From Tritrichomonas foetus (Eukaryota > Parabasalia > Tritrichomonadida > Tritrichomonadidae): a stretch of DNA of 64,000 nucleotides. Position 1 is the first letter of the stretch. Each line of letters opens with the position of its first letter. The notes under the pieces were generated by a model. That model did not search any database and was not told the origin of the DNA. It saw only the letters and a program-made list of their open reading frames with translations. Below are positions 49,601 to 56,328 of this stretch, in pieces. A program made the translations under genes and the position numbers. Location of the stretch: contig MLAK01000608.1 of NCBI GenBank assembly GCA_001839685.1, positions 28,202-92,201 on the forward strand, in the 5' to 3' direction.

Positions 49601-50525
49601 GAGTAAACCCAAGAAAAGTTTCAAGACCATTTTTCTTTGCAACATCTTCAACAAGTTCTTTCACTGGCTTTTGTATATCAAGTAATAAAGTTTTCGATGG
49701 ATGATGTTCAATATTTACTTTAATTGGTCGATCCCTTTTGAAAACATACATTGTCATTCCATCGAAAGGATTAAAATCTTCAAGATATTCACCTTCTTTC
49801 AGCCATCTACAATCTTCCTTACTATATTGAAGTAAAAGACAATATCTTCCTTCTCTATTGTGTGATAAATGATGGAAAGCAGTACTCAGCAAATCATCAA
49901 ATTTGTAAGACAATTTGTAAGAAACTTCAACAGGATTTTCTTCAGAAAATTCATAAGCTGTAAAAATTTTAACACTTTTTGATGATACTGAATCACTTTC
50001 TCCTGTCAATAAAGATAAATCAGATGCTCTTACACCACCGAAAGCATTTGTTGAAAAATCTGTAATTGACTGATCGATAATGATATCATCAACATCATCT
50101 GAGTCAGATTCATTAAGTGTAGAATTACCTACTTCAATTGTTGGAATTTCAGCGATATCAACATCTTCGATTTGAATTTGTTGAATTTGCTGAATTGAAC
50201 TGTTTTCATTGTTACCATTAGTGTTTGATTGTTGTTGTGGATATGTACTTTGATTAAATCCTTGTTGAGCATATTGAAGTGAAATGTAAACAATTTGATA
50301 ACCGTTCGTCACATTTTGTGCTCTTAATGTTGATGATAAATCAATCCATTGAGATCCATATGGTGAAACTAATAATAATCCATAAGTGGGATCGTATTGT
50401 AAACCTAAATAATTTGCGGCTGCTTGAGCAACGTCATTACCTGTCCAATCGATATAATATTGAAAGACTTGGGGAGATGGGTCATTCATTTGATGACTTG
50501 TGTAAAGACTCACTTGCTCTGCCAT
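40602..50525 (-). CDS. Talin-like giant protein, 5' part: lone F0 plus five tandem talin-type FERM heads and start of rod
   Basis: 3,307 codons to the TAG. Residues 1-85 form an extra F0-like ubiquitin fold (YGLLLVSPYGSQWIDLSSTL). Five full heads begin near residues 186, 577, 980, 1370 and 1767 and the last ends near 2150. Each has an F0 end with a W-x-x-x-E/D and 'DGxTVYIxxxxRPIK' turn, F1 with KTLLLDI-type strands, F2 beginning at a LLFKRRFYVLS-type strand, the F2 block YLPxxx, and an F3 PTB-like domain after RYIxxARxxxxFG. These are the landmarks of talin heads, which bind integrin-type tails, PIP2 and actin. An acidic Asp/Gly/Asn linker (about 2155-2240) leads to a helical rod of about 1,070 residues before the TAG. 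The start is the ATG at 50525. Confidence 0.88.
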   Translation of the reverse strand: MAEQVSLYTSHQMNDPSPQVFQYYIDWTGNDVAQAAANYLGLQYDPTYGLLLVSPYGSQWIDLSSTLRAQNVTNGYQIVYISLQYAQQGFNQSTYPQQQSNTNGNNENSSIQQIQQIQIEDVDIAEIPTIEVGNSTLNESDSDDVDDIIIDQSITDFSTNAFGGVRASDLSLLTGESDSVSSKSVKIFTAYEFSEENPVEVSYKLSYKFDDLLSTAFHHLSHNREGRYCLLLQYSKEDCRWLKEGEYLEDFNPFDGMTMYVFKRDRPIKVNIEHHPSKTLLLDIQKPVKELVEDVAKKNGLETFLGFTLWSWDSKHKSFPMLPNLSIPQQTRSIKSVVFKRKYFIFSREDLSTLETTISAFQDAVVEFHQSKHAYINDDTALNFLALCFLAESDKPEISNISEHLLGYLPPTFTHGKQILPKLKPFIQKFEKVDRFNACRKVLRFLRRTPGFATTVYDNVKIEVKTNKKKTVVDMSIHISPLTIRIINPKSNVLEDRISISKIISLNLLGDNLEIQFSIVSADGRTGKYNFRCPQVEEMKSLIETYSQISKMIIYFRAQANASIAGFDLSAIDDKNRITLFTTTDLTDAKPRKYAYDSKFTGAALIKCAEQNLEIPADKNHVALVKLMKNSYRWIEPETILSFANVQDGMTVYILNNNRPIKIKHTDGHTKTLLLDITQTIESLTPLIFQKEALPNIVGYTFYTLEDPNNPRPLDTRYSIPEQTWKFDELLFKRRFYVLSGEVLQTPQAAFATVADCNTLLLDPTSPLKVSEDEIIQLGIMFLYSRASSPEEIKVNKKINYEELIPSYIKTDKKFDAKFQKALASFPPQDKLQAAKNYLGFIRQLRGFGEEKFTVIYTDMSFGSHCKPIINTSLSIGPLKIIITPPNAKQQLHSIPYRFIISFQSMAHRLSMKFVDNGKIMTAEFKIREIDTALMLINYNIKIIRDLMLAKQRKKQKDEEDTAKRLNGGYIDENGVLRTRMLDFLISAKLDRRENLPKMWIEVNKTGKEVADLIVPILRLNNKIEYAILLWMLRKYYKWVGNEETLASKNPYRRTIMFILEAYPKVKVIFTMGATKTIIIHIIKTIAEIVPVIAQKLGLKHAIGFTLYLPIEGKESKPLNLTLSLPEQTNYYDVLEFRRRFYVISKYDMDDPQSLYMTFCDVRALILSGKVDMVLEKAIELMYYALHVDAPTKITKDTLPISDKEIPPYIPQGMKPSSSKSKKILLDMLSKIKIDSRDFAMIKYIQIARALPTFGTEAFLVVLVEEKKGHQVRTNVHLYVGPYRVFIKDENKKRELVEVPYKRFISLETVENELSMKYCGDDFKARYVDIESEAAEEIASLILSHLNIHKQILMKRVEDNDQSGVDRLELLTIFCSDIEHAKRCVYDMKDKGRQIIDKAIKYLNLNPRGQYSCLLRRCDDEFTWVHDDEVIGIYNPFDGLTVHIYMTYMPVELSTNTFKRTMLLNIERPIHQLIDEIAFKMYVDFPLGYTLYRYEGNEKIALDLYETIPEQVIEFSKLFFQRRFLLTTHEDVLSPWISPLIYPDVVRNILSGIPVVEDKDFKIAKELVIYQIIASSASGEEAVRTFGSKNVMEYLPKDMKVPKNFRESILSNLRNNMTLKKQLAISKLIITARALNHFGCMIFPSQLDDKSKPSNKKEPQRKNCMISIGPFGVHLYAQGNNNLIIDFAKIDYSNVVSFTIIKDRIILRVSEDGGIPHIITVISKYSVQIHKLLRQYKNILIPMMDERKEIQGLAHSVEIKSLLEKSKVKSIQVYPERQLDHPNPHIFQFGKNMKSDELAALGLYYIVYPNKSSHTILATNRRKPDEKDVSYTWLKPNEDLFTANPVDNSYMFIIESTPLAQIITPDNFVYEKRYLIEEIIISICKSFTIDFKLGTHLGYTLYEMMNGKQRPLDFLFPVPLVSPNYVELLLKRRFYLFSLEILNDPLSLESGYEDVKAMVLSGTLIMSVETSLDLTMYSLYAESNTQQEVLVKANEINEEDLKYIIPRNISVSPAILRKFKAVATSTVPVDNKQAKIRYIILANSINGYGAENYPCLFTDRVDVTKKARRPANIILTPYRITVEDERTRKFFTVISWHTINVYDRINNTVELTYNNEDGVFCHIELESVPYSREIFSFINDMLELLRRPEFAEFPDFMGGSKNKLGANDFSGYGYNDNDNHSSMYDDISNIDARGLDLVFGDGDTDKDGYDFDDGTNDRFKYADGNDYCWRASDDGLLMNRAGNLLDNMFDDLNLIRNNLGEMDPNDLYRQLNFMNDELRRFANELEGEDRDRFLSLSSGLDGLRETAQQIARSDMEISSFIPQLQSMIDKYMCALSPAQQFFTQKLKALQLKSGDDPDLGTPRTLRLPHDDGNLAMMLLNLSDIQEQIASCLHKNYGNITPIIDPASLIRQLQGASTTLTTFAANLVNQNGDPEMIRRHLIPQLNDVGKIREIISALVDKGRKMNIKLPGLDDLCSQLGTSLQGILSSSSLTRVNPGQRKYFSMYPGQIKPLENVLPEFKSLLKSVDTLMAHPSIKANPPLQHSIFAKCKHISQDIESLLAAIKVLKINANDDLARSEALAALLDAKASFEFLSAALQPLGNVPQIASFLKKLTDGYPKVISALNQLSPVNITPVNCQFVLDDVNMLLNRYASLSPEVVERLTDQERNSTAKTISFLKDFVQQFDRIVPALDKSPTSGEVVFLAQKSLLRLYDMLPDIQGFATALHRITIDQTYPVLYERLITNVRSTLNEPDSTEDISKLPHLINFQQLQVDTGNVMNLIRQICIHPRILTDPDLKERIETLFKQLKDNYLQQVLTRVQIRERPFSDDSIVLAHDIVARLRMLIDKMQPTARKVSDITSNLQLEQLLNALMLQSDKTLELLKKAKMEPFHLPPKVQDVQKLAEATYKMNQVIVALSKLNSVTKDGAVLEAFTNAYESLNSSYENLKALEKNPTNDFYRIAGKLQKSLIKLTPFISPIPEFNKNAQHRKVMSDLYDAITNALKSTPPTLEIVKSTVKGLQPCLLDFTNLLNAFLKAQNVKSNKEATNLFNGWLVDINEANTIISECINSKDFDISMANAIKVALLNLMKKLSSMPLNVRDVLTKEQKIELATKLGNLAKLAILTVNCIRQLPGNKRIYSNPHHFKKIEADDEFIESIQAIGNQCGSLQEFFKDLIEAKTLGDRPYAFALIQELQNQLSWVSLNDFKPNIPESKQLTIMQQLKERIPFVVTSTELIAPIIGDPNIVKNIKLFGDNLTIMTRLLSSPHLTAETAEKFKALVTPQMNKLLLEIDPVIKKDSVKSIRLLLD

Positions 50526-50904
50526 AAGAATATAAAATTATGAGATTTTGGTGAATTAAAAAAGATAAATCAATTTTGAAAGTGGACGATTAAAATACAT
50601 CGAATTTTTATCTGATTTAGATTTCATAAGATGATGAACCCTATTTCAATGGGGATACCTAAATTTTTTCATATCATAATAGCGGTTTTTCCAAAAATCC
50701 ATCATCTTCTACAGAAAAAGTTTTCAGATGAAATTATCTCACTCCATTTAAAAGGTTTACAAAGTGTCATATCACATATCCATTTTGTGCAATTATAGAT
50801 AATTTCAAAAAATGATAATTCAACAAATTATCACACCATCAACTATATGTCTGTTCAGTAAAATAAAATAAAATAATGGAAACAGATTTGATCATTTTAC
50901 ACAA
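50526..50904. other. Intergenic spacer, nothing recognised
   Basis: 379-bp AT-rich spacer upstream of the talin-like gene. The minus strand reads CTCATAATTT and TTCACCAAAA within 35 nt of the ATG, both possible initiators. No repeat or ORF. Confidence 0.45.
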
Positions 50905-52080
50905 TTATTTATTGAATCCGGATAAATCCACTTGAATAAAACATGGTGGACAGTAGTGAGTGTTAGATTGTTCTTTTGTTAGAAGGAATGTCGGAAGATG
51001 TTCATATTCATAAATTGTTTCGTCATATTTCGAATTGTCACTTTTTTCATTATAAAATTCATTGTTGGTTTCTTCAAAAGGTTTCGTTTTGTTCAAAGGT
51101 TTACTGAGAGTAGAGACATCTTCTGACTTATCATTTGTTCCTTGGTTTTTCTTAATAAGATCATGTTTTTTATTTCCTGGTGAGCTTTTATCAGCTTTGT
51201 GTTTTTTTTCCGAAGGCTTTTCTTCGGTTTGAGATGCTGCAGGCAGAATCTGTGGTATGAAAGCAGATCTCTTAGTCTGGTGAGCTTTTGACATCGAATT
51301 ATTGATAGGATTTGTTTGGTTTGATAGATTGGTAATTTCTGATTCTGTGTTTAGTTGTTCAGTGAAATTTGAGGATTTCCCTTGATTATGATGACTTGGC
51401 TGAACAATTTTGTGAGGATCTATAGGCATATGAGGATTACCATTTTGTTGGGTTGAAGGAGATTTGAATTCATCTTTTTGTTGATAGCTGCTTTTTTCTT
51501 TTGGTGGAGAAACGTCTTGCTGGACGAATGAAGGAAATGATTCTGGCCCTTCTTTTGTGTGATTCCAACTGGTGTCAAATTTTTCAGAAAGATGTGTCTC
51601 ATGACCATATCGTGATAATGGATAGGAAAACAATTTGGCTTTATGATCAGTATATTGAATTTTAAAATGAACAGCACTGGACGGGAGAATTGAATTCAAT
51701 GATTTCAAATCAAGAATCATTTGCGCTTGAGTGTTCAATTTTAAATCAAGACTTTGTTGAGCAAGAATATTTTTCTTTTGATTGACCATTTGGTAAAAAA
51801 TTTCAAAATTTATGGTATCAGTGTGCGGATGTAAAATGGGACCCCATTTGAAAATATTGTTCATGGAAATGAGAAAGCTGTCGTGATTGTGTTTATGTTC
51901 TTGATTAATATGGTTGTTCGGAGGAGAGCTATAGTGAGAATCTGAGTAAATAAGATAGCGAGAAGAAAATTGTTGATATTTCATCCGAAAGTATAATGGA
52001 TGAAGAATTTTGTCTCTATTTAGTGTAAAATCAATTTGTTCGATGTGAAATTGAAGATATCTTTTTTGATTTGATGACAT
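50905..52080 (-). CDS. Hypothetical protein with possible C2-like N-terminal domain and disordered tail
   Basis: 391 residues. The first 170 residues look like a beta-sandwich (YLQFHIEQIDFTLNRD ... FLISMNNIFKWGPILHPHTDTINFEIFYQM ... QMILDLKSLN), the spacing of hydrophobic strands seen in C2-type domains, but I see no calcium-ligand Asp cluster. Residues 175-350 are low complexity, rich in Ser, Pro, Lys, Gln and Asn (EKKHKADKSSPGNKKH), and probably disordered. The last 30 residues (YEHLPTFLLTKEQSNTHYCPPCFIQVDLSGFNK) regain hydrophobic character and may be a conserved motif. I cannot name the family. TCATTCG lies four bases before the start codon on the minus strand. Confidence 0.72.
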   Translation of the reverse strand: MSSNQKRYLQFHIEQIDFTLNRDKILHPLYFRMKYQQFSSRYLIYSDSHYSSPPNNHINQEHKHNHDSFLISMNNIFKWGPILHPHTDTINFEIFYQMVNQKKNILAQQSLDLKLNTQAQMILDLKSLNSILPSSAVHFKIQYTDHKAKLFSYPLSRYGHETHLSEKFDTSWNHTKEGPESFPSFVQQDVSPPKEKSSYQQKDEFKSPSTQQNGNPHMPIDPHKIVQPSHHNQGKSSNFTEQLNTESEITNLSNQTNPINNSMSKAHQTKRSAFIPQILPAASQTEEKPSEKKHKADKSSPGNKKHDLIKKNQGTNDKSEDVSTLSKPLNKTKPFEETNNEFYNEKSDNSKYDETIYEYEHLPTFLLTKEQSNTHYCPPCFIQVDLSGFNK

Positions 52081-52084
52081 TTTT

Positions 52085-52091
52085 CGAATGA
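52085..52091 (-). promoter_or_regulatory. Initiator-like TCATTCG before the 52080 gene
   Basis: The minus strand reads AATCATTCGAAAA then ATG. It fits the TCA-Y initiator pattern found before other genes here. Confidence 0.35.
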
Positions 52092-52162
52092 TTATGATGA
52101 GAAAAAAAATGTCATATTAACTAGTTGATCAGAATATATTATTATTTTAAAACATTACCGAA

Positions 52163-52235
52163 GTGCCACTGGCCCAATGGATAAGGCGTGTGCCTACGGA
52201 GCATGAGATTCTAGGTTCGAGTCCTGGGTGGCACG
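52163..52235 (+). tRNA. tRNA-Arg (anticodon ACG), second identical copy
   Basis: Base-for-base identical over 73 nt to the copy at 23370-23442, with the same acceptor, D, anticodon (CTACGGA loop) and T arms. Flanks differ, so this is a dispersed copy rather than a large segmental duplication. Eight T residues follow one base later. Confidence 0.95.
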
Positions 52236-52236
52236 A

Positions 52237-52244
52237 TTTTTTTT
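52237..52244 (+). terminator. RNA polymerase III T-run after second tRNA-Arg
   Basis: Eight T residues one base downstream of the tRNA, only about 38 nt before the initiator-like element of the MAP65 gene. Confidence 0.8.
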
Positions 52245-52282
52245 AATTTTTTTATCACATTTTTTGTGAAATCATTACGTTT

Positions 52283-52292
52283 ACATTCAAGA
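52283..52292 (+). promoter_or_regulatory. Initiator-like ACATTCAAGA before the MAP65 gene
   Basis: CATTCAAGAATG including the start codon is identical to the phospholipase B-like gene start region. It supports choosing the ATG at 52293. Confidence 0.4.
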
Positions 52293-53693
52293 ATGAAAAT
52301 CGAAATCAATATAGAAACTCAACTCGAAGATCTTTGGCAAAAAATCGGATTAGAAAGGGACGAAATCGAAATGCAATACAAAGATTTAAACCGCCGTATT
52401 GAAGAAGTTTGCAAATCTTTTCTCCAAGAAAATATCGATCATTTTGAAGAACTCAAAAACCAAGCTGAAGAAGCCGAAAATGACATAAGGCATCATATAA
52501 AACTTTTTGATATGAAAATCGAGGACGACATTGACGTAAATATTCCTCTTCTCTACAGAATCGATAATGCGAAAAGTCTGCTTGAATCTCTCAAAGAAGA
52601 GACTCACGAGCAAGAGGAAGAATTTCGAAATGTTTTTAATGAGCTCAAAGAGTGTTTTGATATTCTCGAAATCGATATTGAAGACCGCGATGAATTTGCA
52701 GAAGAAGGGGATGATTTCAGTTTTGACAAAATAGACAGAATGAACGAAGCCTTAATCAAATTAAGGGCTGAAATTTCCGACCGCGAACCCAAATTAAACG
52801 AATTATCGAATGAAATTTCAGACCTGCATTATCAACTCGACCTCGAGGCTTTCGAGACACCAAAAACTCTTGGAAATCCAACACTTGTTCACTTAGAAGA
52901 GTACCGTGATCAGCTAACTGAAACTCTCACACATAATCGAGAAGAAGCATTCCAGCTAATGAAGGAAATTCGTCGAATTGAAAGGATTTTAAGATGTAAA
53001 CCAACACCAGCAGATTCCTTTGAAATTTGCGGAGAGCAAATAATGGATAAACTTCGAACAAGACTTGAAGTTTTAAATAAAGAAAAAGAATCGAGAATTC
53101 CAGAATTTATAGAAGCCACTAAAAGCCAACTTTTGGAATTATGGGATGAATTGCATATCCCTCAGCCTTCTGCATCAGATTTCCCATTCATTTATAATTG
53201 TCCAGCAACCAAGAGAACATTAGTAGCACTTGAATCTGAAGTACATCGAATTGAAAACTTGAAAGAGCACATTGAACCAATGCTGGATTTAATTGCAGCA
53301 AGAGAAGAAATTATCGGTCAATATAATCGATTAAACATGTCTTCAGCCGACTCAACAAGACTTATGTCGAGACGTGGTGGTTCTGCAACTTCCTTAATCG
53401 AAGAAGAAAGAATTCGAAAAAGATACACCACAGAATTACCAAAAATTCACGCAAGACTCATTCCACAGCTTGAAGAATATCAAGAAACATTCGGAGAACC
53501 TTTCTTATGGGATGGAGAAGACCTCCTCGAGGTTGTTTCCGAGATGCACAGGAAAGAGGAGGCGGAAATGATCAAAACAAAGGCGAAAATGGTGAAAAGG
53601 AAGTCCCCTGCCGTTTCAAAGACAGGAAGCGCGAAAAGAAACACAAGCTTGTCAATGAGAGCACCATTCCAGCTTCAAGAATTTATGATGTAA
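52293..53693 (+). CDS. MAP65/Ase1/PRC1 family microtubule-bundling protein
   Basis: 466 residues from the ATG at 52293 (the frame extends nine codons upstream only to a GTG). The N-terminal LEDLWQKIGLERDEIEMQYKDL, a mid-region LLELWDELHIPQPSASDF and HLEEYRDQLTETL are the repeated 'L-x-x-L-W-x-x-I/L' helices of PRC1. The spectrin-like microtubule-binding core is marked by SRRGGSATSLIEEERIRKRYTTELPKIHARL, matching the family's NRGG-LLKEEK-R-x-x-x-x-LPK signature. A basic Ser/Thr-rich tail (from about 430) would strengthen microtubule binding. Family members crosslink antiparallel microtubules in the spindle midzone and cytokinetic apparatus. The length is a little short (human PRC1 620), mostly through a shorter tail. 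TAAA overlaps the stop. Confidence 0.92.
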   Translation: MKIEINIETQLEDLWQKIGLERDEIEMQYKDLNRRIEEVCKSFLQENIDHFEELKNQAEEAENDIRHHIKLFDMKIEDDIDVNIPLLYRIDNAKSLLESLKEETHEQEEEFRNVFNELKECFDILEIDIEDRDEFAEEGDDFSFDKIDRMNEALIKLRAEISDREPKLNELSNEISDLHYQLDLEAFETPKTLGNPTLVHLEEYRDQLTETLTHNREEAFQLMKEIRRIERILRCKPTPADSFEICGEQIMDKLRTRLEVLNKEKESRIPEFIEATKSQLLELWDELHIPQPSASDFPFIYNCPATKRTLVALESEVHRIENLKEHIEPMLDLIAAREEIIGQYNRLNMSSADSTRLMSRRGGSATSLIEEERIRKRYTTELPKIHARLIPQLEEYQETFGEPFLWDGEDLLEVVSEMHRKEEAEMIKTKAKMVKRKSPAVSKTGSAKRNTSLSMRAPFQLQEFMM

Positions 53694-53927
53694 ATTAGAT
53701 AAAATTCATTTATTTGTGATTTTCTTTTTATGAAATGTTTTTGTTTGTAAAAATCGATTAAGAGTAAGAATTTTTTATTAAACTGGAAACAAAAGAACCA
53801 AAAACAAAAAAGTAATGATGAAAAGAATATTTATACGTACAAAATTTTGTGTAACATTTTTATGTAAAAGAAAACTTTAGAATTTTTAACATATCTTTTT
53901 TTAAATATAATATTGATAATATCGCGA

Positions 53928-55688
53928 TTAAGCCCAGCTTGGGAACTCGTGCGCATCAAAAACAGCTGGAACAAGCGCCATTGACATTCCAATCACGATA
54001 AATACCGAGACAACATTCAGGATTGATCCAGCAATCATGAAGTCTTTCATGACGAGTCTTCCTGATCCGTAGCACACCAAGTTTGGTGGCGTAGCGACTG
54101 GCATAATGAAGCATGTGGATGTTGAAAAGGCACATGGAATCATGAGGAGCCATGGATGGTACTTTCCTGCCTTTTGAGCAATCATTGCAACAACTGGGAA
54201 GAGAATATTTGCGCAAGCTGCGTTTGATGCAATGTTGGAAAGGAGAGCAGTAACAAAACAGACGCAAAGAAGGAGAACAAATAAGTTCAATTCACCAAGT
54301 CCTTTCAACATATCTCCCATCCATACATTGAGTTTAGAATCTGTGAAACCTTGATTTAATGCGAAACCTCCTGAGAAGAGGAAAAGGATTGTCCAGGGGA
54401 TCTTTTGTTGTGCATATTCCCAATCAAGAATGGCAACCCAAGGTTTGGCTGGTTCTGATTTAGGATCAATATACAAGAGTTCTTCTTCTGTCATTTCTTC
54501 AAGTAATTCACCATCAGCGTCTTCTTCATGACCAATTAATTCAGTATCACTATTTCTGTTCCATTCAACGGGTTTATGTCCGATTTCAAGATCGACTTCC
54601 TCTTTAATGAGCTTCTTTTCTTCTTCAACATTTGGCTGTGGTACCTTAATGATGAAGAGAAGCATAGCAAGGGCAATAGCAACAGTTCCATCTGTGATGT
54701 ATTTGGTGCCAGATGAGCCAAGGAGTAATGTCGCCCATCCTTTGAGTGTTGCACTTGGGCCAAAGCTAAGGTTACCTCTAAAGAGCCATAGAAGAGCCAA
54801 AATAATGAACATTAGGCCGACTATTTTTTCCGCTGGCTTCATGGGTCCCAGTTTTTCGTAGTTGTCGCGGAAGGCAGATTCGTCGACATCTTCTGGCATT
54901 TTGAGCTTCCTCATGTAAAAAAATACAAAGAAGAGATACATCACCACAATAATCACAACAGTTGTTGGTAAAGCGACAAACAAAAATTGAGCAAAACCAA
55001 TTTCTGGTGCTTGCGGAAAAGTGCTTTTGGCAATCTGTGCGAGAATTAAATTGGGCGGTGTTCCGATCAAAGTGGCCATGCCACCAACAGAAGCGGAAAA
55101 TGCAATAGCTAAGAAAAGTGACTTACTGAAAGGTTCAACAACGACTGGATCGCCTGTGATTTCTTCTAACTTGGTGACAATGGCCAATGCGTTTGGAACC
55201 ATGGTCAGAGCAGTAGCTGTATTGGAAATCCACATTGAAAGGAATGCTGTAACGATCATAATTCCGGCAAGTAAGACTCTTGGCTTCAATCCGAATATTA
55301 AAACAGTTTTAAGCGCGATACGACTGTGAAGGTTCCATCGAACCATTGCTGTACTGAAAATGAAACCACCGAGGAAAACAAGTGATGTGTCAGAAAACAT
55401 AGCGCTGGCGATATCTCCACCTTTTGAGACACCGAAAAGTGGCAAGAGGAACACTGGGAAGAATGCGGTAATAACGATAGGGATTGGCTCGAAAATCCAC
55501 CAGCAAGCAGTGATAATTGTGACACCGAGACAAGCGCTGGCTTTCGGTTTTTCTTTATCAAGCGTGACAACACTGAAAAGAAAGAATACAGCGATGAGGA
55601 TGGGAATTAGAAGTTGTAGCCACCAGATGACAGTTTTAACAGCAGGCTTCAGTCTGAATTGGCAGAGGTATTCAATTAAATCAATCAA
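53928..55688 (-). CDS. SLC13/DASS-family sodium-coupled anion symporter (5' end unresolved)
   Basis: About 586 codons with 11-12 hydrophobic segments. The two re-entrant hairpin signatures are present: SNTATALTMVPNALAIV with GTPPNLILAQ, and LLSNIASNAACANILFPV with PVATPPNLVCYGSGRL, the latter close to the SLC13 family signature. A hydrophilic acidic loop of about 80 residues sits mid-protein. Relatives import dicarboxylates, citrate, sulfate or phosphate with sodium; a fused acidic loop also occurs in phosphate-type members. Substrate not assignable. There is no ATG at the start of this frame: the next in-frame ATG lies about 95 codons in, beyond the first membrane helices. The nearest upstream in-frame ATG (55700) is followed by AAA AGT and then TAA (55689-55691). 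See findings. Confidence 0.85.
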   Translation of the reverse strand: MIDLIEYLCQFRLKPAVKTVIWWLQLLIPILIAVFFLFSVVTLDKEKPKASACLGVTIITACWWIFEPIPIVITAFFPVFLLPLFGVSKGGDIASAMFSDTSLVFLGGFIFSTAMVRWNLHSRIALKTVLIFGLKPRVLLAGIMIVTAFLSMWISNTATALTMVPNALAIVTKLEEITGDPVVVEPFSKSLFLAIAFSASVGGMATLIGTPPNLILAQIAKSTFPQAPEIGFAQFLFVALPTTVVIIVVMYLFFVFFYMRKLKMPEDVDESAFRDNYEKLGPMKPAEKIVGLMFIILALLWLFRGNLSFGPSATLKGWATLLLGSSGTKYITDGTVAIALAMLLFIIKVPQPNVEEEKKLIKEEVDLEIGHKPVEWNRNSDTELIGHEEDADGELLEEMTEEELLYIDPKSEPAKPWVAILDWEYAQQKIPWTILFLFSGGFALNQGFTDSKLNVWMGDMLKGLGELNLFVLLLCVCFVTALLSNIASNAACANILFPVVAMIAQKAGKYHPWLLMIPCAFSTSTCFIMPVATPPNLVCYGSGRLVMKDFMIAGSILNVVSVFIVIGMSMALVPAVFDAHEFPSWA

Positions 55689-55944
55689 TTAACTTTTCAT
55701 ACAGAAATATTTCAGAAGAAATATTTCCACTTTTTCATAAACTTTTATTTTCCAAGCATTGAAAAAGGCAAATATTTATTTTAGGTAAATCATCGATGGT
55801 GGATGAAATACAGAAATAATTGTTGATTTTGAGGTAAGATCAAGTGAGTTTGATATTTAAGAAATTTGAGAAGTTCATAATTTTTTAAATAGGATTATTC
55901 AAATTAATCGAAATTCAAATATTTATTCAAATTTTCTTTGTGAT

Positions 55945-56328
55945 TTAAGAAAAAGTAAGTTCTCGACTCAAGGTTTTATCACCTACAATTCCATTCTGTC
56001 TTCCAACATTGACGTAAAACTTAGCTCCTAGATCGAGAGAGAGAGAAAACTTAAGTAGCTGACTTTTCAAAGCTTGTGGTTTGAGTGCTAGACAAATTCG
56101 AATCACAGTTCTATCGAATTTTTTTTGAAAGTGAACATAGAAACTTATCATCGATTCAAAAAAACATGAAAATCTCACAAATCTCTTTCGGATATTTGAA
56201 TACTCAATTTTGTTCATTTGATAAAATGGCCTCAAAAAGTTGGATTTCAGCATGAACAAGAAAAAGAAAAAAATTGTTGAGAAAGATGAAAATAACAAAA
56301 TAGGATTGTTGTGCTTTCTTTTGTTCAT
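55945..56328 (-). pseudogene. Possible decayed or orphan ORF
   Basis: 127 codons with ATG at 56328. The first 30 residues are hydrophobic (LLFSSFSTIFFFFLFML), the rest basic (RKRFVRFSCFFESMISFYVHFQKKF), and a soluble-looking end (LGAKFYVNVGRQNGIVGDKTLSREL). No family recognised. The isolated position in AT-rich DNA makes a remnant or a chance ORF likelier than a real gene. Confidence 0.2.

Noticed and set aside
33301..50527. Plus-strand ORFs inside the talin-like gene
   Set aside because: All are short shadows of the minus-strand coding frame with no independent protein-like character.
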